This document shows positions 1 to 9,360 of a DNA stretch of 50,885 bases, one piece after another. Source of the stretch: an uncultured bacterium (GTDB taxonomy: Bacteria > Bacillota_I > Bacilli_A > RFN20 > CAG-826); contig CASFQR010000006.1 of assembly GCA_949297275.1 (NCBI GenBank), forward strand, positions 1-50,885. The letters are read 5' to 3'. The position numbers and the translations under genes were made by a program. Every line of letters starts with the position of its first letter. The stretch's first letter is position 1. The notes below the pieces were generated by a model, which was not told the DNA's origin, made no database searches, and saw only the letters and a list, made by a program, of their open reading frames with translations.

Positions 1-64
1 ATAATTAAAAGATTAAATAATGAAAAAATCATCGTAATGAAAAATATTTTTATGGTGGAAAAAA

Positions 65-145
65 TGTGTATAAATCCTTTTTTAATTAGAAAAACTAACT
101 TCCTATCGCGCTTTTATTTTTATAAATGCTAAAAAGTTATCCACA
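65..145. promoter_or_regulatory. Two DnaA boxes upstream of dnaB
   Basis: TTATCCACA at 137-145 (+ strand) and TTATACACA at 65-73 (- strand, read as TGTGTATAA) both match the DnaA box consensus TTATNCACA exactly. They lie within 145 bases upstream of the dnaB-dnaI operon. By inference DnaA could adjust expression of the helicase-loading genes. The binding is not shown here; the exact matches and their position are what is visible. Confidence 0.6.
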
Positions 146-207
146 CTAAATATTTTTGAAATTTTCGGCTCTTTAAATTCTATGAATTAATGCTAATATT
201 TTTAGGT

Positions 208-1455
208 ATGGAACACATCTTGCCTTCGGATTTTTTAGAAATTGATAATGTCTCGGTTATTTCTAATCTTGATAAAGATGTTTTGCTTGATTTATATCAA
301 CCCTTAATTGGTTCAAAAGCCGTTATGCTTTATTTAACTTTATACAAACAAAGTAAAGATAGTGATGAGGAAGAATTATTAATTGTTGAAGATTTATTAT
401 CTTTTATGAATATATCGACTGGCGAATTACTTTTAGCCCGGCAAGCCCTTGAAGGCGTGGGCTTAATTGAAACCTATTTAAAAGAAGAAAATAATTTAAG
501 ATATTTTTTAATCAAAATGTTTTCACCTAAAACACCGAAAGATTTCTTTGCTGATATTTTATTTAATGGTTTATTAATTTCTTATGTTGGTGAAAAAAAC
601 GCGAAGCGTCTAGCGTTTAAATACGCGATTTATCCGCGGAGCACTCTAGGGTATCATAATGTTTCAGCCTCTTTCCGCGATGTCTTTAATCCAAATTATG
701 ATTCAAAAGCCTTTCGCACTAATTTAGGAATTCAAACGATGGGTCATGTTGAAGGTAAAGTGCGTTATGATTTTAACAAAGAAACTTTCTATCAATATTT
801 AAATGAAAAAACCCAAATTAATCCTAAGGTTATTAATCACGATGATATCTTAGAAATTGAACGCCTTGCTTCCTTATTAAATATTAACGAAGAAGAAATG
901 GTGAATATTGTTAATGAAATTTATAATCCTTACGCCCAAGAGCATCTTAATTATGAAAAACTCTTTGATGCTTCTATTAAATCATTATCTTATCCGATAA
1001 GAAAAAGAACAATCATTAGTAAAAAAGCCGAAATTTATTCCTCGAGTCAAATCGCGGATAAAATTAGATTATTTGACGCTAAAACGCCTCTAGAAATGCT
1101 TTCGCTTTTAAGAGATAATACCCAGCCCGCTGAAGCTGATATTAAGATTTTAGATTTTATTTCGCGAAAATATGGTCTACCTAACAATGTAATTAATCCA
1201 ATATTAGATTATTGTTTAAGTAAAAATAACGGCATCTTATCACGTAATTATATCGATAAAATCGCTTCTAATGTGGCAAGTGAGAAAATCGATAATGCTG
1301 TCGATACGATGAATTATCTTAATCGCGTTTCGCAAAAAGCCCATCGTAAACAAGCTAGTGCTATTAAGGTAAAAGAAGTTAAAAAGACTGAAAGTCCTAA
1401 AGAAGAAGTTTTAACGCCTGAAGAGCAAGCTATCGTCGATGAATTTTTTAAGTAG
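208..1455 (+). CDS. dnaB: Replication initiation and membrane attachment protein DnaB
   Basis: This 415-residue protein resembles the Bacillus-type DnaB primosome protein (not the E. coli helicase). In Firmicutes it works with DnaD and DnaI to load the replicative helicase at oriC and at restart sites. The N-terminal part looks like a winged-helix DnaB/DnaD domain, and the segment around residues 215-290 (EEMVNIVNEIYNPYAQEHL) fits the DnaB_2-type helical region. A Lys/Glu-rich tail follows. An ATG 18 bases upstream (190) is in frame, but 208 was chosen because the predicted protein then starts with the family-like MEHILPSDF. No strong Shine-Dalgarno sequence precedes either start. dnaI follows 11 bases downstream, the usual Bacilli pairing, which is the strongest support for the call. 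Confidence 0.85.
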   Translation: MEHILPSDFLEIDNVSVISNLDKDVLLDLYQPLIGSKAVMLYLTLYKQSKDSDEEELLIVEDLLSFMNISTGELLLARQALEGVGLIETYLKEENNLRYFLIKMFSPKTPKDFFADILFNGLLISYVGEKNAKRLAFKYAIYPRSTLGYHNVSASFRDVFNPNYDSKAFRTNLGIQTMGHVEGKVRYDFNKETFYQYLNEKTQINPKVINHDDILEIERLASLLNINEEEMVNIVNEIYNPYAQEHLNYEKLFDASIKSLSYPIRKRTIISKKAEIYSSSQIADKIRLFDAKTPLEMLSLLRDNTQPAEADIKILDFISRKYGLPNNVINPILDYCLSKNNGILSRNYIDKIASNVASEKIDNAVDTMNYLNRVSQKAHRKQASAIKVKEVKKTESPKEEVLTPEEQAIVDEFFK

Positions 1456-1466
1456 TAGAGGTCATT

Positions 1467-2354
1467 ATGGAAAAAATCAATCCGCAAGAATTTATGAACC
1501 AGCATGGTGTTGAGGAAATCAAAAAGGAATTATTTTCGCAAATTGAAAAAGATCGTTTCATCTACCAAAAGATGTTAGATTTAGGTTTATCGCGTAAAGA
1601 TATCTTTGCAAATGTAGCTAAAATTAGTGAATATCAAGAAGATTATCATTATTGTGAAAATTGTCCTGGTTTAGCTAATTGTAAGAAGAAAAATCCTCAT
1701 CTCGAATTGACCTTAATTTATGAAGATAATGAATTAGGGCGCGAATTTACGCCTTGCAAACGAATCCGTGAAAATATCGATAAAAATAAAAATTATCTCT
1801 ATCGTGATTTTGATGAAGATATCCTCAATACTAAAATTGATTTTTATGAAGAAAGAAAGAAAGTTTTAAATGCTTTTTCAAAAGTGATTGCTTCTAATAA
1901 TAATACTTGGTTTTATCTATCAGGTCCCATCAATAGTGGCAAATCATTTTTAGCCGCTCATTTAGCGAATATCTATGTGACCAAAACGAACCGGGAAGTC
2001 GCTTATTTAGAAGCAAATAATCGCATCAAAGAATTATCTGATTTATATTTTGAAGATCGGGAAAAATTTGACCGCGAATTTAATTCGTTAGCAAATATTT
2101 CTTTATTAATCATCGATAATTTTGGCAGTGAATATCATTCTGACTTTATCCGCGACACTATTCTTTATCCGCTTTTATATAATCGTTATAAAAATAACAA
2201 AGTAACTATTCTAGTTAGCGATTTTGCCCTCAATGATTTAAATCTCCTCTACGCTTCTAAAAATCGTGATGGCTATTTAAAAAGCCGACAATTTGTCGAC
2301 TTAATTAAAGGTAAGGCTCAAGAATATAATTTAGAAACGATTCTTTTTAAGTAA
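1467..2354 (+). CDS. dnaI: Primosomal helicase loader DnaI
   Basis: AAA+ ATPase of 295 residues that loads the DnaC/DnaB-type hexameric helicase onto DNA in the cytoplasm. Walker A is GPINSGKS at residues 153-160 and Walker B is LLIID at 213-217. The N-terminal region carries C63, C66, H78 and C97, whose spacing resembles the zinc site of Bacillus DnaI, which binds helicase. The start is supported by GAGGT seven bases upstream. It is the second gene of the dnaB-dnaI operon, and its 3' end overlaps the convergent mutM-coaE gene by 24 bases, so the two operons meet without an intergenic terminator. Confidence 0.92.
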   Translation: MEKINPQEFMNQHGVEEIKKELFSQIEKDRFIYQKMLDLGLSRKDIFANVAKISEYQEDYHYCENCPGLANCKKKNPHLELTLIYEDNELGREFTPCKRIRENIDKNKNYLYRDFDEDILNTKIDFYEERKKVLNAFSKVIASNNNTWFYLSGPINSGKSFLAAHLANIYVTKTNREVAYLEANNRIKELSDLYFEDREKFDREFNSLANISLLIIDNFGSEYHSDFIRDTILYPLLYNRYKNNKVTILVSDFALNDLNLLYASKNRDGYLKSRQFVDLIKGKAQEYNLETILFK

Positions 2355-3749
2355 ATCTTGATAGAGTGAATCTAATTGCTCTTTTAAGTTAAGATAGTCA
2401 CCATCATTATTAATTAGATAGTCGCTGATGAGGCGATTATTTTTTTCATCATAGCTTTGATTAATCTTTAAAATATCTAAATCTTTTTGGCGCATCTTTA
2501 AATGAGCAATGCGATTCTTTTCTAAGCAAGCAACATAGATGATATCATGCATTAGTTCATCGCACCTAGCTTCAAACATTAAGGGGACTTCAATGATAAA
2601 TTTCTTATCTAGAGAATTTTCGGTTAAGGTTTCAATTTGGCGATAAACAAGCGGGTAGAGGTATTTTTGCATCTTGCAATTAAGTTCAGGTTTAGCTAAT
2701 AAAACACCTTTAAGTAATGATTTATTTATTTGTCCTTGATCATTTAAATCAAGGTTAGTAATTTTTGATAATTTTTTAATTACATCTTCTTGGTGATATA
2801 GATCTAAAATAATTTGATCAGCAGAAATGTAAGTAAAACCCTTGTTAATAAAATAATTAGCAATAGTTGATTTTCCACTTGCGACTTTGCCAGTTAAACC
2901 AAGCAAATATTTTGTTTCGCCATCGCGTTGGAGGTGGCGGCAATAAGTCGTACCGCGGCCATTTAATTTTGTCTTATAAAAGCGGTGGGTACATTTATCG
3001 GAAAATAGATGCGCTTTCCCATAACAAAGTAATTTATCTTGATAAGATCCCGAGATATCTTTGCCAGGATGATATGATTTAATCGTTGAACCTTTTAAGG
3101 CAATTGCTAATTCGAGAATTCGTTTACTTTCGCGTAAAATATCTTTAAATTGCATTAAAGTAAGCGCAGAAGCCTTCTTAAATGGTGAAATTTCGACAGC
3201 GTACAATGTTTCATCGACATAAATATTTCCTAAACCAGAAATTAAAGATTGATCGAGTAAAGTTTCTTTTAAAGTGCGTCTTGATAAGATGAATTTTTGA
3301 TATAAAGGTAAAACATCTTTTTCTTTGATTTCTAAGGGATCTAATCCGACATGATTTAGTGGTGGCTTAAGTAAATAGTCTTCTTCAGTGCTTAAAAGCA
3401 TTCTACCAAAATGACGCGTATCATTATAAATAAGCGTGAGATTATCGCTAAGATGAAAAATAACCATATCATGAGTATTAAATTTAGCTTCATAACCTTG
3501 GAAAGTAAAAAATTTACCTTCCATTCTTAAATGAGAAATCATAACTAAATTATCGTTAAAATGAAAAACGAGGAATTTGCCTTTTCGGGTAATATCATTT
3601 ATCTTTTTAAGCTTTAAAAGTTCTTGAAAAGATTTTACATCTCCTTCGATGATATTTTCATTTAAAACAATAACATCTAAAATTGTTTTTTTTAAAATTT
3701 CGTTTTTTAAGATTTGAATAACTGTTTCAACTTCAGGGAGTTCTGGCAT
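2331..3749 (-). CDS. mutM-coaE: Fused formamidopyrimidine-DNA glycosylase / dephospho-CoA kinase
   Basis: One 472-residue reading frame joins two enzymes. Residues 1-278 are MutM/Fpg, the base-excision glycosylase for 8-oxoguanine: it starts MPELPEVETV with catalytic P2/E3, has the NDTRHFGRM segment (109-117) and the helix-two-turn-helix signature ISGLGNIYVDE (170-180). Residues 281-472 are CoaE, the last step of coenzyme A synthesis: P-loop GKVASGKS at 287-294, SADQ near 311 and EVPLMFE. No stop or start separates them. The MutM zinc finger is degenerate: of four expected cysteines only C253 and C270 remain, the other positions being Ser250 and Leu273, although the GRGT hairpin is kept. In many Firmicutes mutM and coaE are neighbours after polA, so the fusion probably arose from that order. 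It is last in the nrnA-dnaE-polA operon. Confidence 0.9.
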   Translation of the reverse strand: MPELPEVETVIQILKNEILKKTILDVIVLNENIIEGDVKSFQELLKLKKINDITRKGKFLVFHFNDNLVMISHLRMEGKFFTFQGYEAKFNTHDMVIFHLSDNLTLIYNDTRHFGRMLLSTEEDYLLKPPLNHVGLDPLEIKEKDVLPLYQKFILSRRTLKETLLDQSLISGLGNIYVDETLYAVEISPFKKASALTLMQFKDILRESKRILELAIALKGSTIKSYHPGKDISGSYQDKLLCYGKAHLFSDKCTHRFYKTKLNGRGTTYCRHLQRDGETKYLLGLTGKVASGKSTIANYFINKGFTYISADQIILDLYHQEDVIKKLSKITNLDLNDQGQINKSLLKGVLLAKPELNCKMQKYLYPLVYRQIETLTENSLDKKFIIEVPLMFEARCDELMHDIIYVACLEKNRIAHLKMRQKDLDILKINQSYDEKNNRLISDYLINNDGDYLNLKEQLDSLYQDLLKKNRF

Positions 3750-6347
3750 TTATTTGACCTCGTACCATGATTTAGCCTCGCCGATGGAGACTTCTAATTT
3801 AATTTTGTCATTTAAAATGTTTTCCATGATTTCTTTGATTTTATCTATGACGATATCTTTTTCTTTGATGGCTAATTTGAAGATTAATTCATCATGGATT
3901 TGCATAATTAATTTGGTTTCAAAATTATTTTCAGTTAAATATTTATCGACTTCAATCATGGCGATTTTAATGATGTCAGCCGCTGTTCCTTGGATCGGAG
4001 CGTTTACCGCTGCTCTTTTAGCAAATTCGCGAATTTGATAGGAAGTATCAAATAATTCTTTAAGATATCTTCTTCGACCATATAAAGTTGTAACATATCC
4101 TTGCTTATGGGCTTCTAGACTTATTTGATTAAAATAATCATTGATTTCTGGGAATGCTTGATAGAAGGCTTTGATGATTTCTTTAGCTTCATTAATTGGG
4201 ACACCGATTTGTTCGGCTAAACCCCATTCCGAAATCCCATAAATTATGCCAAAATTGACAGTTTTAGCCTTGCGACGTTCTTCATCATTGATTGTTTCTT
4301 TATGGAAAATCTTTTGAGCGGTTAAGGCGTGGATATCGCCATGGGCATTAAAGACATCTTGCATCGATTTAGAATTAGCTAAAGTTGCAACGATGCGTAG
4401 CTCAATTTGTGAATAATCTAATGATAAGAAATGATAATCATCTTGATAATAAAAAGCTTGACGAATTAATTTACTTTCTTCGTCACGGACGGAAATATTT
4501 TGTAAATTAGGTTCAGAACTTGATAAACGTCCGGTTTGGGTTAAAGCTTGATTATAGATGGAATGGAGTTTTTGATCAGGAAATAAATGATTAATTAAGC
4601 CGTCAATATAAGTTGAGCATAATTTCGCGTATTTGCGGTAATTGATAATTTCTTCCACGATGGGGTGACGATCTTTAATCGCGTTCAACGCTTCAATATT
4701 CGTCGATTCTTTTTTATTGATGCTAGCAATTTTTAAGTCATGATATAAAACTTCACCAACTTGCTTAGGCGAATCAATATTAAATTCTTTGTTAGCGTAT
4801 CCATAGATTTTTTCTTGACTAGCGAGCATTTTTTCTTGATAAATACTACCAATTTCTAATAATTTCTCGCGACTTAAAGGTACGCCTTCAATTTCCATTT
4901 TCGCTAAAACATTGATAAGTGGCATCTCGATTTCGTTAAAAAGTTTTAAAGAAGCAACTTTATCTAATTCTGATTTAATTTTACCTTCAAGATGTAAAGA
5001 GTGATGGGAGATAAGGGCCAATTCTTGATTATCGTTATCATTAAATAAAGCAAGATCATCTTGATTGTTGTTTTTAATATCTACACCAAAAAGTTTAAAG
5101 ACATTTTCCTCATCGCTTTGATTCGATGAATCTAAAATATAGGACGCAAGCATGATATCAAAAGCCACACCTTGTAAATTAATGCCATAACGCTTAAATA
5201 AAACAATCATCCCCTTTAAATCAAAACCATATTTTTGAATTGAAGGATTTTCTAAAATATCTTTAAGATAAGAATCTTTTAAAAGATCTTCTTGATTAAT
5301 AATATAGGTGTCTTCTTTAATGGTAATGGCCAATTTAGTTAGTGTAGCTAAGTGATAATTAAAATGATCTTTTTTAAGCGCAAGACCAATTTTATTATCA
5401 AGCGGAATATCTTTAAAGCTTGAAATAATTTGTGGTTCAATTTCTAAAAGTGCATCGCTAATTTTAAATTTAGCGGGCAAACGGCCTAAAAATTGTTTTA
5501 GTTCATAGCGATTAGCAAATTTTTGCACGAATTCATAACTATAGCCTTGATAAAGGGTATCTTCGACATCAAAGGGTAGAGGTACATCATCATAAATAAT
5601 CGCTAAATGTTTACTTTTTAGACCAATTTCTTGATGAAGTAAAATATTTTCCCCTAATTTTCCTTTTATTTCGCCAGCATGTAGGATGATATTTTCTAAA
5701 GTGCCATAACTATTAATTAATTTAGAAGCCGTGACATCACCAATCCCAGGAATTCCAGGGATATTATCACTTTTATCACCGGTTAGACCTTTATAATCGA
5801 CAATATATTCTGGACCAAAACCAAATTTGTCTTTAACACCATTAATATCCATCTTAGCAATATCACTTAAGCCTTTTTTAATTAGATTAACGGTTATTGA
5901 AGGACTCACTAATTGTAAAAAATCGCGATCAGAAGTATAGATATAAACATCAATACCTTTTGCTTTTGCTCTTTTTGCCATCGTGCCACAGACATCATCA
6001 CCTTCAAAACCTTCTTTTTCAAAAGTGAAAATATTTAAAGATTTTAATAATTCACGGGCTAAGGGCATTTGGGAAATTAATTCATCGGGAACTTTACTCC
6101 GATTAGCTTTATATGTTTCATCCTCTTGGTGGCGGAAAGTCTTTTTGCCAGTATCAAAGCCAACAAAGAAATAATCACCTTGATTTAAAGTCGCTAAGAG
6201 GCGATTAATCATATTGGCAAAGGCAAAGACTGCATTCGTATAAATTCCGTCACTCGTTTGCATTAAAGGTTGATCTTTATTATACGCAGTCGCGTAATAA
6301 GCGCGAAATAACAATGAATTGCCATCAACAATATACATTTTATTCAT
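3750..6347 (-). CDS. polA: DNA polymerase I
   Basis: Full-length family A polymerase (865 residues) for Okazaki fragment maturation and repair. Residues 1-290 form the 5' nuclease (VDGNSLLFRAYYA, GDKSDNIPGIPGIG). Residues about 315-470 are a 3'-5' exonuclease-like fold, but the first exonuclease motif (Asp-x-Glu) is replaced by GLALKKD near 321-327, so proofreading is probably absent, as in Bacillus and Thermus Pol I. The polymerase domain has motif A DYSQIELR (644-651), motif B with K695, F699 and Y703, and motif C QIHDE with D819/E820. GAGG lies nine bases before the chosen ATG, inside the end of dnaE, which it overlaps by 8 bases. The stop is immediately followed by mutM-coaE, indicating one transcript. 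Confidence 0.97.
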   Translation of the reverse strand: MNKMYIVDGNSLLFRAYYATAYNKDQPLMQTSDGIYTNAVFAFANMINRLLATLNQGDYFFVGFDTGKKTFRHQEDETYKANRSKVPDELISQMPLARELLKSLNIFTFEKEGFEGDDVCGTMAKRAKAKGIDVYIYTSDRDFLQLVSPSITVNLIKKGLSDIAKMDINGVKDKFGFGPEYIVDYKGLTGDKSDNIPGIPGIGDVTASKLINSYGTLENIILHAGEIKGKLGENILLHQEIGLKSKHLAIIYDDVPLPFDVEDTLYQGYSYEFVQKFANRYELKQFLGRLPAKFKISDALLEIEPQIISSFKDIPLDNKIGLALKKDHFNYHLATLTKLAITIKEDTYIINQEDLLKDSYLKDILENPSIQKYGFDLKGMIVLFKRYGINLQGVAFDIMLASYILDSSNQSDEENVFKLFGVDIKNNNQDDLALFNDNDNQELALISHHSLHLEGKIKSELDKVASLKLFNEIEMPLINVLAKMEIEGVPLSREKLLEIGSIYQEKMLASQEKIYGYANKEFNIDSPKQVGEVLYHDLKIASINKKESTNIEALNAIKDRHPIVEEIINYRKYAKLCSTYIDGLINHLFPDQKLHSIYNQALTQTGRLSSSEPNLQNISVRDEESKLIRQAFYYQDDYHFLSLDYSQIELRIVATLANSKSMQDVFNAHGDIHALTAQKIFHKETINDEERRKAKTVNFGIIYGISEWGLAEQIGVPINEAKEIIKAFYQAFPEINDYFNQISLEAHKQGYVTTLYGRRRYLKELFDTSYQIREFAKRAAVNAPIQGTAADIIKIAMIEVDKYLTENNFETKLIMQIHDELIFKLAIKEKDIVIDKIKEIMENILNDKIKLEVSIGEAKSWYEVK

Positions 6348-9300
6348 TTTGATAATCCTCTAATAATGTCATATTTATTACATTAAATGTCTCTTTATTA
6401 CTATTATAATAACCTTCAACGATAACGATATTCCCTCTTTTGATAATGCCATAGCATTTGCGATAAACTTCACTAAAAATGACTAATTCGCATTCACCCG
6501 TGTCATCATTTAATAAAACAAAGGCCATATTATCACCCTTTTTAGTTTTGAGCTTGCGTTCATTTTTAATAAAACCCGCGATTTGGATGTCGCCGATTGC
6601 ACTGCTGATATTAACAATTGGGGTAATATTTAAATGCTTAATTTTTTCTTGATAATTAGTTAAAGGAGAACCACTAAGCATAATCCCTAATAATTCATAT
6701 TCTCTTTTTAAATTATCTAAAAGATCATCTTTGGCTTTACTCATAATTGGTTTAGGGAAGACACCTTCTAAACCTAAAGAATTTTCATATTCAACGAAAT
6801 TTTGGGCATACATTAAGGCGGCTAGTAACGAAGCTCTTAACGAGGAGCGAGAAGGATATAAGCTATCTAAAGCTCCCGCGTCTATTAATTTAACAATGGT
6901 CGATTGACCGACTTTATAAGGGTAAATTCTTAAGACAAAATCGAAGAAATCTAGATATGGTCCATTTTTATCTCGTTCTAATAAAATGGCATCAACTTGG
7001 TTTGATAAAATACCTTTAATTTGATTTAAAGGGAAAATAACTTCATTTCGCTTAACTAAGTACCTTTTTGAAGAGAGATTAATGTTTGGCAAAGTAAGTT
7101 TTAAACAAACTTTTTTCATCTCAGAAACAATCATGTTAAAAGTTTCATCCTTAGAGGAGGTATTATCTAAAATCGCCGCATAAAATTCTTCTTTATAATG
7201 ATATTTTAAATAAGCCATCTGAGTGGCTAAAATCGCGTAAGATAAAGAGTGGGAGCGATTAAAACCATAATTCGCGAATCTTTCAATTAAATTATAAATA
7301 TTATTCGCTTCAATATTTGAGACGCCGTTTTTTAGACATCCATCGATGAAATCCGGTTTTAACGCTAAAAGTTTTTCTTGGTTTTTCTTTGATATCGCCT
7401 GGCGGAAGATATCGGCCTTACTTAATGGGAAGAGAGCAACTTTATTCGCAATTTGAATAATTTGTTCTTGATAGACGATAATGCCATAAGTGGACGCTAA
7501 AATATCTTTTAATAGGGGCGAGACATAAGATACTTTTTCAAGCCCTTTTTTTCTTCTAGCGTAAGTTGGAATATTTTCCATTGGACCAGGGCGAAAGAGG
7601 GCTAAGAGAGCAACAATATCTTCAAATGTTGTCGGTTTAAGGGTTTTAATCGCTCTTTTCATGCCGCTACTTTCTAGTTGGAATATGCCCATTGTTAAGC
7701 CATCATGAATTAATTCAATCGCTTTTTCATCTTCATAGGGCAAGGCATAATAATCTAATTTAATGCCTTTATCTTCTTCGACACGCGTTAAACATTCTTG
7801 AATGATAGTTAAATTGCGAATGCCTAGGATATCCATCTTTAAGAAACCTTGATCTTGTAGATAATCCATTTGGTATTCCGAAATTAACATATTATTTTCA
7901 TCATTGATGCAAGGTAAAACATTTTCTAAAGGGGCATCATTTAAAATTACCCCAGCTGCGTGAAGGCCTCTTTGACGCGGCAAGCCTTCAATTTTACTTG
8001 CTAAAGCAACGATATTTAAATAATATTTATCGCTATCAATCAATTTGCGAAATTGTTCATTTTTCCGATAATTATCGCGTAAAGATAATGATGAATCGAT
8101 GATTAATTTAGATATTAAATCGATTTCCCGCGTTTCATAATTATAGATGCGACCGATATCTCTTAATGATTGTTTTGCCCCGATTGTTTGGAGAGTTAAA
8201 ATATTAGCCACATGGGTTTTGCCATATTTTTCTTTTAAATAATCAATGACTTGATATCGCCTAACATCGCTAAAATCGACATCGATATCTGGCATTGATC
8301 GGCGATCTTTATTTAAAAATCTTTCAAATAATAAATTGTATTTAAGAGGATCAGCGATCGTAATATTTAAACAATAAGAAACTAAAGAACCAGCCGCGCT
8401 GCCTCGCCCTGGTCCTACGACGATACCATGCTTTTTTGCATAATTAACATAATCGCTTACTAAGAGAAAATAATCGCTATAACCCATCGAAATAATTACA
8501 TCAAGTTCTTCATTCAAACGCGCGCGATATTTATCATTATCTAAACCGCGTTCTTTTAAATTATCAAAAGTAATTTTTCTTAAATATTCATCGCTTGATA
8601 ATCCTTCGTTATTTTGATAATGGATTAAATTTCCTCTTTTAATAATTAAACTAAAATCGATGGTTTGAAAGATTTTTAAATTAGCAATTTCTTCTTCTAA
8701 ATAATAATTTTCTAAATCTAAATCACTTAATAAATATTCTTCACCTTCTTCTTCTTTTTCTTTTAATGTTTCCTCTTTATCGATCGCTTCGACGATTTTT
8801 AAAGTGATTGCGTCTTCTTTTTTCTCATAACGAATAAAAGGGAAAGCAAGAAGGGGATAATTGTATTTTTTAGCAAATTCGCGAATCGTTTCTCTTTCTA
8901 AGATATCATAACCATAATCTAAACCTAAATATACTTCTTGACCTAGATTGGTTAAATCGCGAATAATGAGATTTAAACCATCGTTCTTAAAATTGAAATT
9001 GCGTGTTTTGATGACGATAATTAAATCTTTTGTTAAATCTTTTATTTGCCCTAGTTTTAATTGACCGCAGGAATTTTGATAATGGATTTTTAATAAATTA
9101 AGATAACCATTTTCATTTTTGACATAAAAAGAAAATAAATAATCTTCGATTAAAAAATCTTCCCCAATAATGGGTGAAATTCCTAATTTTTTTAAACCTA
9201 AATAGAATTCAGGTGCGCTGCTAAGGGTTTGGAAATCACTTAAACCCGCCCATTTAAAATTACGTTTTTTAATTGCTTGAAGATAACGCGCAATCGTTAA

Positions 9301-9360
9301 ACCACTCTTTAAAAAAGAATTGCCGGAATAAACATGTAAAGGGATAAAATTATTCATCAT
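6340..9360 (-). CDS. dnaE: DNA polymerase III alpha subunit, DnaE type
   Basis: Family C replicative polymerase of 1006 residues, shorter than the roughly 1100 of Bacillus DnaE. Order: PHP-like domain (about 1-240), palm with PGRGSAAGS (317-325) and the catalytic aspartates in PDIDVDF (357-363) plus D510 in KMDILG, fingers, tandem helix-hairpin-helix region, and a C-terminal OB fold (about 920-1000). The PHP domain has lost its metal ligands: the usual HLxVHS reads PLHVYS at 7-12 and the later TDH-type motif is GLSDF, so it should not be an active nuclease. In Bacilli DnaE extends primers before PolC takes over; polC is not in this window. The start overlaps the nrnA stop as ATGATG/TGA, showing translational coupling. 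Confidence 0.96.
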   Translation of the reverse strand: MMNNFIPLHVYSGNSFLKSGLTIARYLQAIKKRNFKWAGLSDFQTLSSAPEFYLGLKKLGISPIIGEDFLIEDYLFSFYVKNENGYLNLLKIHYQNSCGQLKLGQIKDLTKDLIIVIKTRNFNFKNDGLNLIIRDLTNLGQEVYLGLDYGYDILERETIREFAKKYNYPLLAFPFIRYEKKEDAITLKIVEAIDKEETLKEKEEEGEEYLLSDLDLENYYLEEEIANLKIFQTIDFSLIIKRGNLIHYQNNEGLSSDEYLRKITFDNLKERGLDNDKYRARLNEELDVIISMGYSDYFLLVSDYVNYAKKHGIVVGPGRGSAAGSLVSYCLNITIADPLKYNLLFERFLNKDRRSMPDIDVDFSDVRRYQVIDYLKEKYGKTHVANILTLQTIGAKQSLRDIGRIYNYETREIDLISKLIIDSSLSLRDNYRKNEQFRKLIDSDKYYLNIVALASKIEGLPRQRGLHAAGVILNDAPLENVLPCINDENNMLISEYQMDYLQDQGFLKMDILGIRNLTIIQECLTRVEEDKGIKLDYYALPYEDEKAIELIHDGLTMGIFQLESSGMKRAIKTLKPTTFEDIVALLALFRPGPMENIPTYARRKKGLEKVSYVSPLLKDILASTYGIIVYQEQIIQIANKVALFPLSKADIFRQAISKKNQEKLLALKPDFIDGCLKNGVSNIEANNIYNLIERFANYGFNRSHSLSYAILATQMAYLKYHYKEEFYAAILDNTSSKDETFNMIVSEMKKVCLKLTLPNINLSSKRYLVKRNEVIFPLNQIKGILSNQVDAILLERDKNGPYLDFFDFVLRIYPYKVGQSTIVKLIDAGALDSLYPSRSSLRASLLAALMYAQNFVEYENSLGLEGVFPKPIMSKAKDDLLDNLKREYELLGIMLSGSPLTNYQEKIKHLNITPIVNISSAIGDIQIAGFIKNERKLKTKKGDNMAFVLLNDDTGECELVIFSEVYRKCYGIIKRGNIVIVEGYYNSNKETFNVINMTLLEDYQNE

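Noticed and set aside
2331-2354. 3' overlap of dnaI with mutM-coaE as a regulatory antisense
   Set aside because: Short convergent overlaps are common in compact genomes (cls and its neighbour overlap too) and nothing else suggests regulation.
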